Positions 46,641-59,307 of a stretch of 64,000 bases of DNA are shown here, piece after piece. The stretch is from NCBI GenBank assembly GCA_918026815.1, contig CAKJVC010000068.1, forward strand, positions 62,001 to 126,000, given 5' to 3'. Origin of the DNA: Chalara sp. BL73 (taxonomy: Eukaryota > Ascomycota > Leotiomycetes > Helotiales). Position 1 is the stretch's first letter. Each line of letters opens with the position of its first letter. The position numbers and the translations under genes are program-made. The notes below the pieces were generated by a model. That model was not told where the DNA came from. It saw nothing but the letters and a program-made list of their open reading frames with translations, and ran no database searches.

Positions 46641-46945
46641 TTGCTAAAAAAAAAAAATTAAAAACAAAAAATGCTAATTTATACTGTGTAATTTACTTAA
46701 TCAAGAAAGTAGTAACTAAGTAAACAAAAATTATTAAATTACAACTTGCTCGCTAAAAAGCTTAAAACTTATAATATCGCGTTTAAAATTTTAAATTTCG
46801 AAATCAATTTTTTTTAAAACAATACTAACACGCTTTTGCTATACGAAAGTAAACGCGCATACTTTAAAGCAATACAAAAGTATTTTAGTATTTTTGCGAA
46901 CTGCTTTTTGATTAATAAAATTACAGCACGAAAAAATAAAAAGTA

Positions 46946-47151
46946 TGTCACAAAACCGATTTATGTTAAAAGTCATTAAATAAATACGCGAGCACGCTAA
47001 AAATAGCTAAAAAGTTGATATTTATAAAAACAGCTCAACTGTAAATTACCTGTTCTCCAAGCGTGTATATATACAATAATATCACTTCGCTATTTAGGAC
47101 TGTCAACAATCAATTAGCTGTTCGCTGCACTACTAAGTACTTTCCGTGATA
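46946..47151 (+). repeat. 3' LTR of the Copia element
   Basis: 206 bp. The right half is less mutated than the same part of the 5' LTR (CTCCAAGCG, TTTCCGTGATA). Confidence 0.95.
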
Positions 47152-47156
47152 ATAAC

Positions 47157-50100
47157 TTACGTTCGAATTTAGTTATTAAAACAAATTTTGCGACTTTTTA
47201 AAAACATTGTAAAATACTAAGTTAAATGCGAAATACGTGTCGAAATGTAATATTATATATTATTTTTTTAACTAGTCGAGTAAATAAAGCTTTTAGAATT
47301 AAAAATTTAGTGCTTTTTTAGTATTGTTTGATTTTTTTAAGTGTTTTAACTACGTTTAAATGTTAGTTTTATATTAATTATTATATTAATTAATTTACTG
47401 CTAAGTTTTAATCGATATTTTTTTTTTAATACAGTTTTTACAAAAGTTTTAGCAAAAGTTTTAACAAAAGTTTTAACAAAAAGTTTGCAAGCAAATTTAA
47501 TAGCTATTTTTTTAATACGTGCTATTGTAATTTATTAAAATTAAAATAAATATTAGTATAATACAAAATAATATATATTTATGCAAAGTCGCAAATTTTT
47601 TTCAAAAAAAATAAAAGTAAATGTAAATATTAACATATAAAATTAAAATTATAGTTTTGTAATTTCGACGAAAAAACTATAAAAAATTAATATAATAATT
47701 AATATAAAAATAAAATATAAAAAAAATAAATATAATATATATTTGTATATAGTGTAATTGTTAGTAAATTTAATTAAAAGTTAAAAAAAGTCAAATTTAT
47801 AAAAAGTAGTTAAATGCTTTAAAATCGAAATATAAAAACGCGACTGTTTTATTTTTTAAAATAACGCGTACTTTTTTTTTATTTATTTTTTTTGCATTAA
47901 TTTATTAAATTTAAACAAAATTAAATATTTATTGCAATACGTGTTTTTAGTGTATTATATTAATTTTTATACTAATTTTTAAAACTTTAATTTTTGCGAG
48001 TTAAAATTTGTAAAATACGTTTATTTTTCGGTTGCGTTATTTTTTAATATAGTTTTACTTTTCGAAAAGCAACTTTTTTAAATAATTTTTATTAAAATAT
48101 TATATTAATTTGTATACTAATCGATTTTAAAAATATTATTGTTATTTTTAATAATTCAGATTATAAATTTAATATAAATTTTAATTTTTTGCAGCAAATC
48201 GGTTTTTTTAATAAACGTAAACGCAAATTTCCGAACAGTTTTTTTATTAATATATATACTGTTAAAGTTAAAAAAAAACTTAAAACTATAAAAAGCAACA
48301 ATATTTAAAATTAAATCGAAAAAGCAAAAATTGCAAATTAAGTAACAATTATATACAAAAAAAAGTTTTTAAAAAGTTTACTAAATTTGTATTTGCATTT
48401 TTTGCCGAGTAAAAACGAATAATTAAACAGTTTATTTTGCAAATTAAAACAAAACAGTTCGTTTAATTTTAATTATATTAATTTTTATATTAATTTGTAT
48501 AATAAACGAAATAGCAAAAATTAAAAATTTGTAGCAAAAGTTTTAAATTATAAAAAAATTAGTAGTTTATATACAATTAATAATAATAGAAATTTAGTAT
48601 AAAAAAATATTAAATATAAATCGAAAAACGAATACGAGTTTAAATATATATAAAAATTAAATAAAAAGCAAAACAGTAATAAAGCAATTGTCGGTAAATT
48701 TGTTAAAAAGTTAAAAAATAACGAAATTGTTAAATATAAACGATTTATTTTAGTAAGTTTTAAATTAATATAATAATTCGTATAATACTAATACAATTTT
48801 AAAATGCTAAAAAACTTGAATTTAAATTTTAATAAAAAAAATAGCACTAAAACTGTCGATTTTTATTTCGCAAAATTCGAAAATTTATTGCTAGTAAATA
48901 AAAATACTTAAAAAAAACAAACTGTTTTTATATTTATAAAAAGTACAAATTTTTACAAATTTTTATATTAATTTACTAATTAATATAGCAAATTTTATAC
49001 GTATAAAACTTTTAAAAAATACTTTACTTAAAAAAAAAAAGCAATTTAAAAAAATTTTATAGTATAAATATACAAAAATAAAAAATAAATCGATTTGCTA
49101 AATTTTGCAAATTAGTAGTTAATCGACAATAAGTTAAATAATACAAAATTCGGCTTTTTCGATTCGTTAATAAACTATAAAAAAACGTTTAATATAGTAT
49201 ATACTACAAAAATTCCGAAAAATAAATTATACAAACGTATTTTTTTTGTTTATAATAATTTGTTTTTAATAACAAACAATTTTTTAAATTAAACAATCGT
49301 TAAAGTATTTTTTAGTTTATAAAATAGTTTTTAAAAACTGTATAAACTGTAAATATATATATAGTTTTTAAATATATACAACAAATAAAATAAAAAACTT
49401 TAAGCAAATATATTCAATTTTATACTAATTTTTATACTAATTATTATATTTTACATTAATTTTTAAAAATTTAATTATAGTTTTTAATATATACAATTTT
49501 TTTAAAATAGTAATTTAATTTGTGTTTAAATACTTGTTTTTTTTTTCGATTTAATGCTTTTTTTTTTTTTTTTGTACATTTTTGTTGTTATAAAATTAAA
49601 TAATTCGCAAAACTTTTTTAATTTTTTTAGTTTATTTAAGCTAAATACTTTTAACAATTTATTATTTTTACAAATTAATTTAAAAAACTTATATTTTCGA
49701 TAAAAACTCGAATATTACAATAAGTTTATTAAATAGTAGTTAAATATACAATAAGTAATTTAAGCAATTGTAAACTAATTAATTAATTTAATAAAACAAT
49801 TAAATTAAAAATTTTAAAATCGAAAATTTATTATTTAAAAACAATTCGATTAAAAAATATATCGAATTACCGAAAAGTTTAAAGTTATATATTAAAACTG
49901 CAACAAAGTTTTTGTATATTTAAATACGCGAAATACCGGTATAAAAGTTTTATTTAGTTATATAGCGTTTTAGCAATATTTTGTTTATTTTAGTTAAAAT
50001 AATACAAAACAAAAAAAAGTAAAAAACATGTTTTATACTATTTTTGTAAGTAAATTAATATAAATATTAGTATAATATTTAATATTAATAGCAACTAATT

Positions 50101-52740
50101 TTTACGAAATAAGTATTTTACAACTAAATTTTTGCAACTATTGTTTTATTTTGTACTTTTTTTTGCGTAGTCGAAAATTTTAAATAAAAAAAGCTAGCTG
50201 TTATACAAAATTTAAATTTCGAACTTTTTTTTGCAACAATTATAAAAAATCGACTAATAAAACAATTAGTTAAATTTAAATAAAACATATTTTTAAATAT
50301 TGTTTTTAAAAGTAAAATTGCAATTTTTTTTAATTGCTAGTTTAGTACAACAAAACTATTATTTATAAATATAATAGTTTATTATATTAATAAGTTATAA
50401 GTTTTTTGTTAAAAATTAATAAAATTTAAAAGTTTAGTAAACGTTTATTTCGGAAATGCGTTTGCTTAAATTGTTAATAACGTTTTTTAACAGTACAATT
50501 TTTTTAATTGTATTATTTTAATTACAACTAATAATACAAATTCGAATACTACAATAGTTTTCGAAATTAACAAATATTTACAAAAAGTTTTAAAAATTAA
50601 TAGTATTTTAAAAAAAAAAGTTTAATACGTATTGTGTTTATTATATGTAATTTAGTTTAGTTTTTAAGCATTTTTAAATTTTGTTTAATTAAAGTTTACT
50701 AACAATATATTTGTTCGGAATTAAATAACAAAAAAAAAACTGTTTAATTTTAAAAAAATTAAAACTAGTAACAAACGTAATATTTTATATATATTAGCAA
50801 AAGTATACAATATATAACTTTTATACTAATTTTTATACTAATTTTATATTAAATTCGAAAGTTTGCTATTTTTATTAATTTTAGTATATAACGAAAATAT
50901 CGATTTTAAAAAGTTTAACAAAAACAAATTAAAATTTTTTTTTTTTTAAATAATTCAGTTTTTATATTATTAATTAATGTATATATTCGATAAAACTTAA
51001 CAGTGTATATAATTTTTTATATATTGCGTTTTAAAAAATTTATTAATTAATTTTACAGTATATACAATTTTGTTAAGCTTTTTTTATTTTTTGTATTAAA
51101 ATAAAAAAAACTTAGCTATTTAGCCGATTTGTTACGTTTTTTTAATTTTTTTATAACAACAATCGACAAAACAATAAACATAATATTGTTTTATATTTTA
51201 TTAATTTATAATAAATTGTTTAAATATTTACAAAAATTTTGTTAAATATTAATTAAAAAGTTTATTGCTTAATTTTAAATAAAAAATTTAATTAGTACGA
51301 TTAACACTGTAAAAACTAAATTTAATATTTATTATAACAAAACATATAGTAGTTTTAGTAGTTTATATAATATTAAAACAATTTTTAATTTAAAATCGAA
51401 ACTAAAATGTTTTAAAAAAAATTATTGCTAGTTTAATTTTAAAACAGCTAATTAAGCTAAAAAATTTAAACGTTAATTTCGGTCGTTATACAATACGAAA
51501 TATAAAAAAAAGTTTATAAATACTAATCGACTTTTTTAAATTCGAAAAGTTAATTACAACTTTTTAGTATTAGTATTAAATTATAAACGTTTTATTTAAA
51601 ACATTTAAAACTTTTATCGCAAAAATAATAACTTTTTTTTTTTTAAAATTAATAAATAGCTAAATATAAGTATATTTATAATTTTATTTTTTATATTAAT
51701 TTTTATACTAATTTTTATGTTTTTTTTTTAAAGCTTAATAATCGATTATTGCTATTTGTTTAAAAATCGCTTAAAACACAATTTTTTAGTTTATTAGCAA
51801 TAACTAAAAACTTATTTTGTATTTCGATAGCTAGTATTAAAGTAAAATGTATTTTTAGTTTTACACGTAATATATACAAATATTGTTGTAACTAGCTTTA
51901 ACCGACAATTATTTAATCGTTTTTTTTAGTTTATTATTTGTTTATTAAATATTTACAAATACGTAAACTTTAAAATTTATTATTTTTAACTATTAATATT
52001 TAAAATATAATACTTAAAAATATAAAAACGAAAATTAAAACGCAAAAAAATAACTTTAAAGTTTAATTTAATTAAATTGATTTTTAAGAAAATTATTACT
52101 ATATTAATAATAAAAAACTAAAAAAAAACGAAAAAGCTCGAACTTGTTGTATTTAAAAACGTTAAAATTATAAAATTTTTAAATTTTTACGTTAATTAAT
52201 TTATTAAAATTAGCTATTTTCGACTATTTAGTTTTAAAATATATTTAAAAATCGCTGTAAACTGTTAATTGAAACAACGAACTAAAAATTATTTAGTAAT
52301 AGTAGTTAAAAACTGTTTCGATTTTCGACTTTTAATATTAGTAATATTATACTAAATACTTTAATAAGTATTTATAAGTTAAAAAAGCAAAAAAAAAATT
52401 AGTTTTAAAAAATTAGTATTGTATTATTATAATTTACAATTTTTTTTACTTTATTACAATATGTTTAAATTTAATATTTAAAGTTTAATTTTTATACTAA
52501 TTTTTCTACTAATTAACTACTTTGCATTTTAAGTATTTTTGTAAAAACAAATATATAAAATAGCTTTGTTTAACTTGTGTATATATAAAAAAATTAATGC
52601 TAAAATTAAAAAGAATTATTTCAATACTAAAATACTTTGTATATTTTTAAAATTTCGCTAGTTCGCTTTACATTTTTGTAAAAAGTTTAACTGTAGTTTT
52701 TATATTTAGTTAATTTTATCGGGGCTTTATTGAAGTTTCG
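47157..52740. other. Extremely AT-rich interior of hAT-2 with a recurrent motif
   Basis: About 5.6 kb, saturated with A/T. The motif ATACTAATTTTTATACTAAT or close variants recurs in both orientations, for example near 47,390, 47,960, 48,475, 48,965, 49,420, 50,055, 50,830, 51,695 and 52,490, and also near 38,815 on the other side of the Copia element. A block CAATTGTCGGTAAATTTG at about 48,690 resembles one at about 47,755. No protein domain is visible. Confidence 0.5.
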
Positions 52741-52866
52741 CGAGTCGGAGTTAAAATACACAACCCACCCTACGGGGGAAGCGAGCCTCGAAAACCCGAC
52801 CTACGGGGTCCCATGGGTCGGGGGCCCCGGCCCGCCCCGTGGGTTTCTGCGCAGTCTAGTTGAGAG

Positions 52867-52946
52867 GGGCACCGCCCTTCTATATAGTAAAAATTCACGT
52901 GAAGGAGGAGTTAAAGAGGGCACCGCCCTTTTATATAGTAAAATTA
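52867..52946 (+). repeat. Tandem duplication of GGGCACCGCCC...TATATAGTAAAA
   Basis: The segment GGGCACCGCCCTTNTATATA followed by GTAAAA occurs twice about 52 bp apart in Helitron 1 but only once in the short copy at about 59,485. A local duplication within the 5' region of the Helitron. Confidence 0.8.
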
Positions 52947-53249
52947 GATTCTATAGCTTGATTTTACAGCTTTTTACGGCTTTAATACAAAGTTTCCTGC
53001 TTTTAATCTAATCGATTCTAGAGCCGTAAATTTTATAGCTATACGGCACGTGGTTTTGTAGTTAGCGTTTTAGCGTTGTTAAAGCTAGTAACAAAATATC
53101 GAAATCGAACTACACTTTAGCTTTTATACAACGTGTATTTTACAGTTTTGCAAAAAGATTTACGGTTCAATCGTTTTAATAAGTTTTTTATATTGCAATA
53201 CTTGCTGGAATCGGTAGCTATTAGTCGATTTTTTACAGAATGGTATTAC

Positions 53250-56200
53250 GGACGAGGCTTAAAAAGGATATAAAAAGTTTGCTTCGTGCTATAAATGTCG
53301 GGACAAGGCTAAGTCGAAAAAAGCTTTACGGGCTACAGATGCTAATTCTTCTAAAAAACAGCGCTTACAAAAGCCGTTAAAGCCGGTAAACATGCTTTTT
53401 CCTTTTTTTTTTTTTTTTTTTTTTTTTTTTCTTTTTTTTTTTTCTTTTTTAAGCTATTCGTTCTCGAATCCAGGATTTTTGTTTGTACACGAATAGCAAA
53501 TAATACAAAAGTTTAACAGTGCTATAACGAATATACAAATAAAGTATTGTTTTCGTTGCAAAGAAAAGTAGTTTGCAATAAAGCTGCAAAGTGAAATTTG
53601 CTGCAAGTGTATTTTGCACGACAAAAAAACGAATACGCTATATTTGTTATTTGTAAACAACGAAATAAACCCGGAAAAAATACTAAAACACTTGTTTCAA
53701 CTTATTTAGCTTAAAGAAATAATTATTGCCCGGTTACACGTTTAAATAATAATATTTCGATATTGTAGTTATTAATATTACTATTTCGGCTACTGCGTAA
53801 GCTTTATGCAAAGTATAGTTAAAACTGTTAATATTTTTTTTAATTTACTTACAAAGTTTAATATTGTTTTATTACGGCTAAATACGGATTTTTTAAATAT
53901 TAACATTAATTTCGCTCCGATTTTCGTGTTCGTAAAAACAACGTTCTAGTTTAATTTCGATATTTAAAGCGTTGCAACTTCGATTACTAGTATATCGTTA
54001 TTTTTCCGGCACAGCTAAACGCTTTACTTAACAATAGTAATATTTCTTTTACGTTACGAGTCGTAAATGACTTTTTTAGTTTTAACGACTCGAAAAAAAA
54101 AAATGCTAATATAAACAATAACGCTTTTTTTTTGTTATTTGTAGTTTTAATAGTTTTTAATTTTAAAACTACCGAAACAATTACAAAACAAATTTTACAC
54201 GAGTTTGTAAAAAGCAATTTACGGGTTTTTGCTTTTTTTGTTAAAATAACGCTAATCGACGAAACAGCCGAAAAAATGCGTATTTTAAATATAGTTTTTT
54301 TAACGTTGTATTTTACGAGTTAAGCTAACTTTAGCTTTTTTCGACTACGAAAAGTTAGCTTAAAAAAATACGTTTATTACTTAATATACTTTTACAATAA
54401 GCGTTTCGGCCGTTATTTACGATAGCGCTTTTTTATTTTCAACTTTATTATGCGTTGCCGAGCTAATGCTTAAACTTAGTTTTACGTTTTTAAAAAATCG
54501 ACGCTTAAAAGTTTTAGCTGTAAAAAATTAGCTAAAGCTTTACAAACTAATAACACGCTAGTTGTTTATATAGTACGTATTAGTACTCCGTTAGTTAATA
54601 TACAGTTTTTTTAGCGGAATTATTTTAATAGCTTATAAGTTTACGCTCGCTTTTTTTCGGGCGAAATATTACTTGTATTTATAATATTTAGCTGTACAAA
54701 TATACAATAGTATAATTTGCATTGTTATATGTTTAAATTTTCGATTTATACTACTAAAAATAACTGCGTTCGGTATACGTTAACTTAAAAAAACGTTTAG
54801 AATAATTTTTATATTGTTGCTATTTATTTAAAACTACGGCTGAACGTTTTTTATACGTATGTATTATAGCTTTATTTTAACATTACGAACTATTAGCGTT
54901 ACGCCGAGTAGCAATTTCGTAGTTTTAATTATTTTTACGAATTGTTTTAAATATTTAATACGCTGTTTTTAAACGTGTTAATTTTAAAGCTACAAGTTGT
55001 ATTTGTTAGCTTTTAAAGCAGTAAAATTACTGTATAAAATCCGGATTAGTTACAAACGCTTAACGTTCGAAACTTAGCTTTTTTATACTTAGAAAACATT
55101 CGTAATTTTACAGATTAGTTTGCAGTTTTGTTAAATCGACTTTAGCTTTATTTACAGTGTAGCTTTTTTTACTGTTTACAGCAAAAAAAAAAAGCTACTG
55201 TTCCGTATTGTCGGTTTTTTTTTTTTCGCTCGTTGCAGCTAAAAGCTTTTGTAACTACAAGTATTAATTACAAAAGTTAAATATTTGCTTCGGCTCGAAA
55301 TTAAACTAATTTGAACTAATGCTCGCTTGTAATTATTTTTAGTTAGTTAACTAATACGAATATTTAACTTTTTACAAGTTTTTATACAGTTTTGTTATAT
55401 ATTAAAAAGTACGTATTAAAGCCGGAAAAGTTATTACTTTTTTACACTGAAATTCAATTACAAATTTTTTTATATATTAACAACCGCGTATTGTTATTGT
55501 TTTTTGTATCGAAGCTGTTAAATAAACTAATTGCAAAACGAGATTAGTTAGTTTAAAAAGTTTTATACATTTTTTTAGATTTTTTATATTAAAAATCAAC
55601 AAAAACAGTTATAAATTTAAATTGTAGCCCGAAAAGCGACTACTACGATTGTATAATCGTTAACAACAAAAAAGTTACTACTGTACGCTTTTTTTTAAAA
55701 CGATATATAAATCGTATTACGAATAGTAAAAATACTAGCTTATAAATAGCTAATTTGTCGTTGTTTACTTGTTTACAACAATAAAACTAACTTATATAGC
55801 GACTTCGACTTAAAACTGCATTACAAGTAATTAATTACTTTTTTCGGTATTTTAATAACGCGTTTGCGAATACGTATTTAAATTACTGCCGAATAAAGCT
55901 TATATTTTATTATTTGTTTAGTTTTTTTACGGACTTGTTAACTTTTAACGAACAGACTTTTAATTTTTATATCGATGCGTATTAAGCTTGTTAAACATTT
56001 TACGTTTACTTTAAAAACTTTTATATAAATTTAAATTATTCGAATTTCGATACTAATACTAATACTAATAATAGCGATATTAAATTCGAGCATAAACTAG
56101 AAAATAGTATTGTTTTTGTCGACTTTAAACTGTTTGCTAAACAGTTATAACTAAGCGCAATTTTTCGTTATAATACAGTAAACGATTTAAGTTTTCGACT

Positions 56201-57790
56201 TTTAAATTGCTAATATAATTAGTTAGTTTATACGAGTCGTTACAACGTTACTCGAAAAATTTAAAGCTAAACTTTAGCCGAAAATGTAATTGATTTAACA
56301 GTAAATATTTCGTCGACAGTTAGCTAGTTAAACTTTTAACAGTAAAAGCTATATAACGTTATTGTACTTTAATATATAGCAAAACTAGCTGTTGCTACAA
56401 AGTTTAAAAATTATGTATAGTCGCTTTTTTTAAACGTTAACGGTTTTGCTAAATCCGGAAAAACTTTTATGCTGCAAAAAACTTATTTACAAGTACAACA
56501 GTTAGTTAAGCGTGCTAATAAACTAAATCTAGTAATTCGAGCTGTTTTTACGAGCGTAGCTGCGTTTAACTTTGTAAGCAAAACTTTGTATTTTTTTTTG
56601 AAATTGTTCGTTAAAACTTAAAATTCGAAATTGTCGAATAGCATTTTACAAGTTTTACAAGCATTGTTTTAAAACTGTTGTTTTTTAATTATCGATAAAA
56701 AGTTTATAATTAACTTTAAAACTTTTGTTTTAATAAATTCGCGGTTGCGGCTTATTTTTCTAAGCTGTTTTTATATGTGTTTTAACGGTTTAAACGTTTT
56801 AATATATAGTGATTTTTTTCAGCTATTACTTGTTAAAAAAAAAGCTTTGTTTACTACAACTGTTACGAACGTTGCGGCTATAGCTAATTAAAAAGTTTAT
56901 CGATTTTTTACTTGTACGTTGCGTTTTATAGAAATTATACGTTAGCAAAGCGAAAACGCTATTTTAATTAAATTCCGACTAGTATTACAAAAGTTACGTA
57001 TTTCGAGTTTAACTAAAAAAAGCTGAAAGTTGTTATTTAATCGAGTATAAAACTAGTTTTTTTTAAATAAAATTGCAACGTTCGACAATGTTTTACAGTT
57101 GTATTTTACTAATATCCGAATACTAAAATATAACTACAATACGTTTACAAGCTTAAACGTGCTCGTTAAAAAAATTACAGTTTATTATTAAAAAGCCGGT
57201 GTTGCTAATACTACAAATAAAAAAACGAAAAAGCTAACAGCTGAAATTTGCTTTTTTATTAAAGTTCGAGTAATATTAATTTAAAACTTTTAAACAAAAA
57301 TAAGCTTAGTAAATAGTACGCTAAACGTTGTATAAAACATTTTTTAGCTAATTAAGTTTGTAAACGCTAACGATATACTTGATTTTATACTAGTAAAGTT
57401 CGATAACTATAACGAGCTAAAATTTAGTAATTGTAGCTTTAGTTTAATTCTAGTTTTTTTTGCTACACGTTATTTTAATTTAAATAGCAAATTTTGTACT
57501 TGTACGCAGTTTTTTTTACGGCTAGCATATGTTTTTACAGTTTACAAAAACTAAAGTTTAATACTATTTCGAGTAGTTATAAACTTATTAAATCGAAAAC
57601 ATGTTTTTAAGTTATTATACGTAATAGTATTACGAGTAAAATCTTTACAAAGTATACTGTTTAAAACTGCGTTTTTATTTAATCGATTTATAACTTCGGA
57701 ATTTTAAGTTCGAAAAAATCGAAATTTAAACATAATTTATAAAAGTTTACAAGCTGAATAGCACTTTGTATTTTTTGTTTACTTAATATA
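53250..57790 (+). pseudogene. Helitron RepHel relic (HUH replication initiator + PIF1-like helicase)
   Basis: Hypermutated but recognisable throughout. A CYKCRDKAK zinc-knuckle-like segment lies near 53,305, a T-rich run at 53,402-53,450, then CFRCKEK near 53,550-53,575 and an IIARLHV segment near 53,725-53,745 (the Helitron N-terminal domain). Rep-region motifs are IIFSCTNIQ (about 54,690, family FxTFSxADxxW) and RGFNYFYELF (about 54,909-54,940). The latter is the HUH motif HFHG with both His changed to Tyr. A linker at about 55,140-56,300 follows. The helicase starts with an intact Walker A GFAKSGKT (56,442-56,465), then a LIIDKK Walker B relic (about 56,685) and a C-terminal SRV-type motif VLRVKSL (about 57,625-57,645). 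In the family this protein nicks DNA and drives rolling-circle transposition. Stops, lost His and lost acidic residues make this copy dead. Confidence 0.88.
53402..53450 (+). repeat. Poly-T tract
   Basis: About 50 bases, almost all T with a few C, inside the Helitron gene relic. Confidence 0.95.
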
Positions 57791-57799
57791 AAAGCCGTA

Positions 57800-59100
57800 A
57801 ATCTTAAAAACGCTATTTGTAAACTTGTAAAATGCTACTTGTAAATTTAATTTTTTTGTTTATATTTTTTTTTTTTTTTTTTTTTTAATTTTATTTAAAA
57901 AGCAGTAGCTAAATTTTAAGAATTTTGCCGAATTAAATAACTTATTTTAGCAAGCGGTTAATAAATATTTCGGTTTAAGTAATATTTATTACTTTTAACT
58001 TTTTTTACAATTACAACTTTTATTAACAGTTACAATACTTTTGCTTTTTAGATTTAATAGTTTAATTGTTATATTTTACTATATTTAGTATGTTATTTTT
58101 TATTTTTACTAATTTTTTTTGTTTTTTTTTTTGTTAATTTAAAATTATTGACTGTTATTTAGCTTTACTAACTTTTAATACTAAAAACTATAAAAATAAA
58201 ATAATAACACTTAAAAAAATAAAGCGAATAATAATAGCAAAAAACGAAGTATTAAAAAAAGCAGTACTGCTAAAAAAAGCAAAGCAAATTAATAAATTCA
58301 AATAATTTTACAGTTTATTACGAGCTATATTAACTTGTTACAGTTTTATTACTACTTGTACTTTTTCGATTTATTACTATTATACGTTTACTTTTTGTTA
58401 TATTTTTTTTTTGAGTTGCTTTTTTTCGCGCTAATCGCGTTATAAATTTTTTTTGTTTTTTAAATCTCGAATTATATATAGTTTAATTAGTTGGAAAAGT
58501 CTAAAAAACAAAGTGTAATTATTGCAAAAATAGCAAAAAAGTTTAAACACAATGTGTTACAGTTAATAAATATTTAAATAGCAGCTGTAAAAATTGCTAT
58601 TACAATAATAAAAAAGCTCGATATTTATTTCGTAAGTTTTAATTATACTTTTTAAAACTTTAATACTAATATTTACGGCTCGTAAAGTCCGAAAACTACA
58701 TTTGTATTTATTGCTTAAGTTATTCGAAATACAGCCGAATATAATTACATTTTTTTTAAATTTAATCGTACTTTTTTTTTCGAGTTTTTAAAGCCGAAAA
58801 AAAAAATACGCCGAATTGCTTTTATATTTGTTTTTACTGTTTTGGCCAAAAATCTCGAACTAAATTTTTTAAGTATATTTTCGAGTCTGTAACTTTATTT
58901 ACGAGTATATACTAACTCGTATTTAGCCGTAAAGTTAAAAAAAAAGCGACTCGAAACTTTTGACATTAAATATTTAAAACGAAGCAAAGCAAAAAGAATA
59001 AAGTTGATTGTTAGCTACTATAAAGCACTTAGTAAACTTTATAATGAAAAAGCAAATAAATTAAATAAGGATTTTAATATTAAGTGAAATAATTAAGCAA
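57800..59100. other. AT-rich 3' part of Helitron 1
   Basis: Between the helicase end and the 3' terminal region. A plus-strand frame at 58,500-58,950 looks weakly protein-like but matches nothing I know. Some Helitrons carry extra genes here; this cannot be shown. Confidence 0.35.
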
Positions 59101-59307
59101 AAATAGCAGCGGAGTTGTGTTTTACGGGTGGCGTTTGGGTTTTACGGATAATTTACGGAGTACAGCTAGCTTAGTAATCAAATAAAGCAAGCTTTTCAGT
59201 CAAGCACGGGTTTTACCTAGCCGTGATCCCTAGTATTTTTTAGTTTTCGGGCCTGTAACGTAGTTTTTAAGTAGTTACAGACCGAATACAAACCGTAAAG
59301 TTTTTTA

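Larger units (their letters stand above)
38856..47151 (+). mobile_element. Complete Ty1/Copia element, 8,296 bp, hypermutated
   Basis: Two 206-bp LTRs (38,856-39,061 and 46,946-47,151) start TGTCAC and end GTRATA (originally probably GTGACA). They are flanked by a perfect 5-bp duplication ATAAC (38,851-38,855 and 47,152-47,156). The interior has the Copia order: gag, protease, integrase, RT, RNase H. The pol relic ends near 44,630, leaving about 2.3 kb before the 3' LTR, long for a Copia element. It lies inside hAT-2 and is therefore the youngest of this nest. Confidence 0.95.
38341..52858. mobile_element. hAT-type TIR element (hAT-2) inserted in Helitron 1, 14.5 kb including nested Copia
   Basis: Ends are TAGACTGCG at 38,341 and its complement CGCAGTCTA ending at 52,858, with a further shared inner block CCCACGGGGCGGG on both arms. 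The flanks carry a perfect 8-bp duplication GTTGAGAG (38,333-38,340 and 52,859-52,866), which fits the hAT consensus nTnnnnAn. Removing the Copia element and its duplication leaves about 6.2 kb. No transposase domain could be recognised in the hypermutated interior, so the superfamily call rests on the 8-bp duplication and TIR only. The outer 80-120 bp on each side stay GC-rich. Confidence 0.75.
38230..59233 (+). mobile_element. Helitron 1 (Rep/helicase type), split by a nested hAT + Copia insertion
   Basis: The left end is somewhere in 38,230-38,290. The block ATTGGCTGAGAG...TCACGTGAAATGGCACGTGA (38,284-38,324) also occurs in the short copy at 59,430-59,462. The element is interrupted at 38,340 and resumes at 52,859 with GTTGAGAGGGGCACCGCCC; the short copy has the uninterrupted sequence across this joint, which works as an empty-site control. 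It then continues through the Rep/helicase gene to a candidate 3' end at 59,233: a small hairpin (CACGG 59,205-59,209 / CCGTG 59,221-59,225) followed by CTAG and then T, the Helitron 3' layout. Sequence similarity to the second copy continues some 30 bp past CTAG, so both termini are approximate. Confidence 0.7.
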
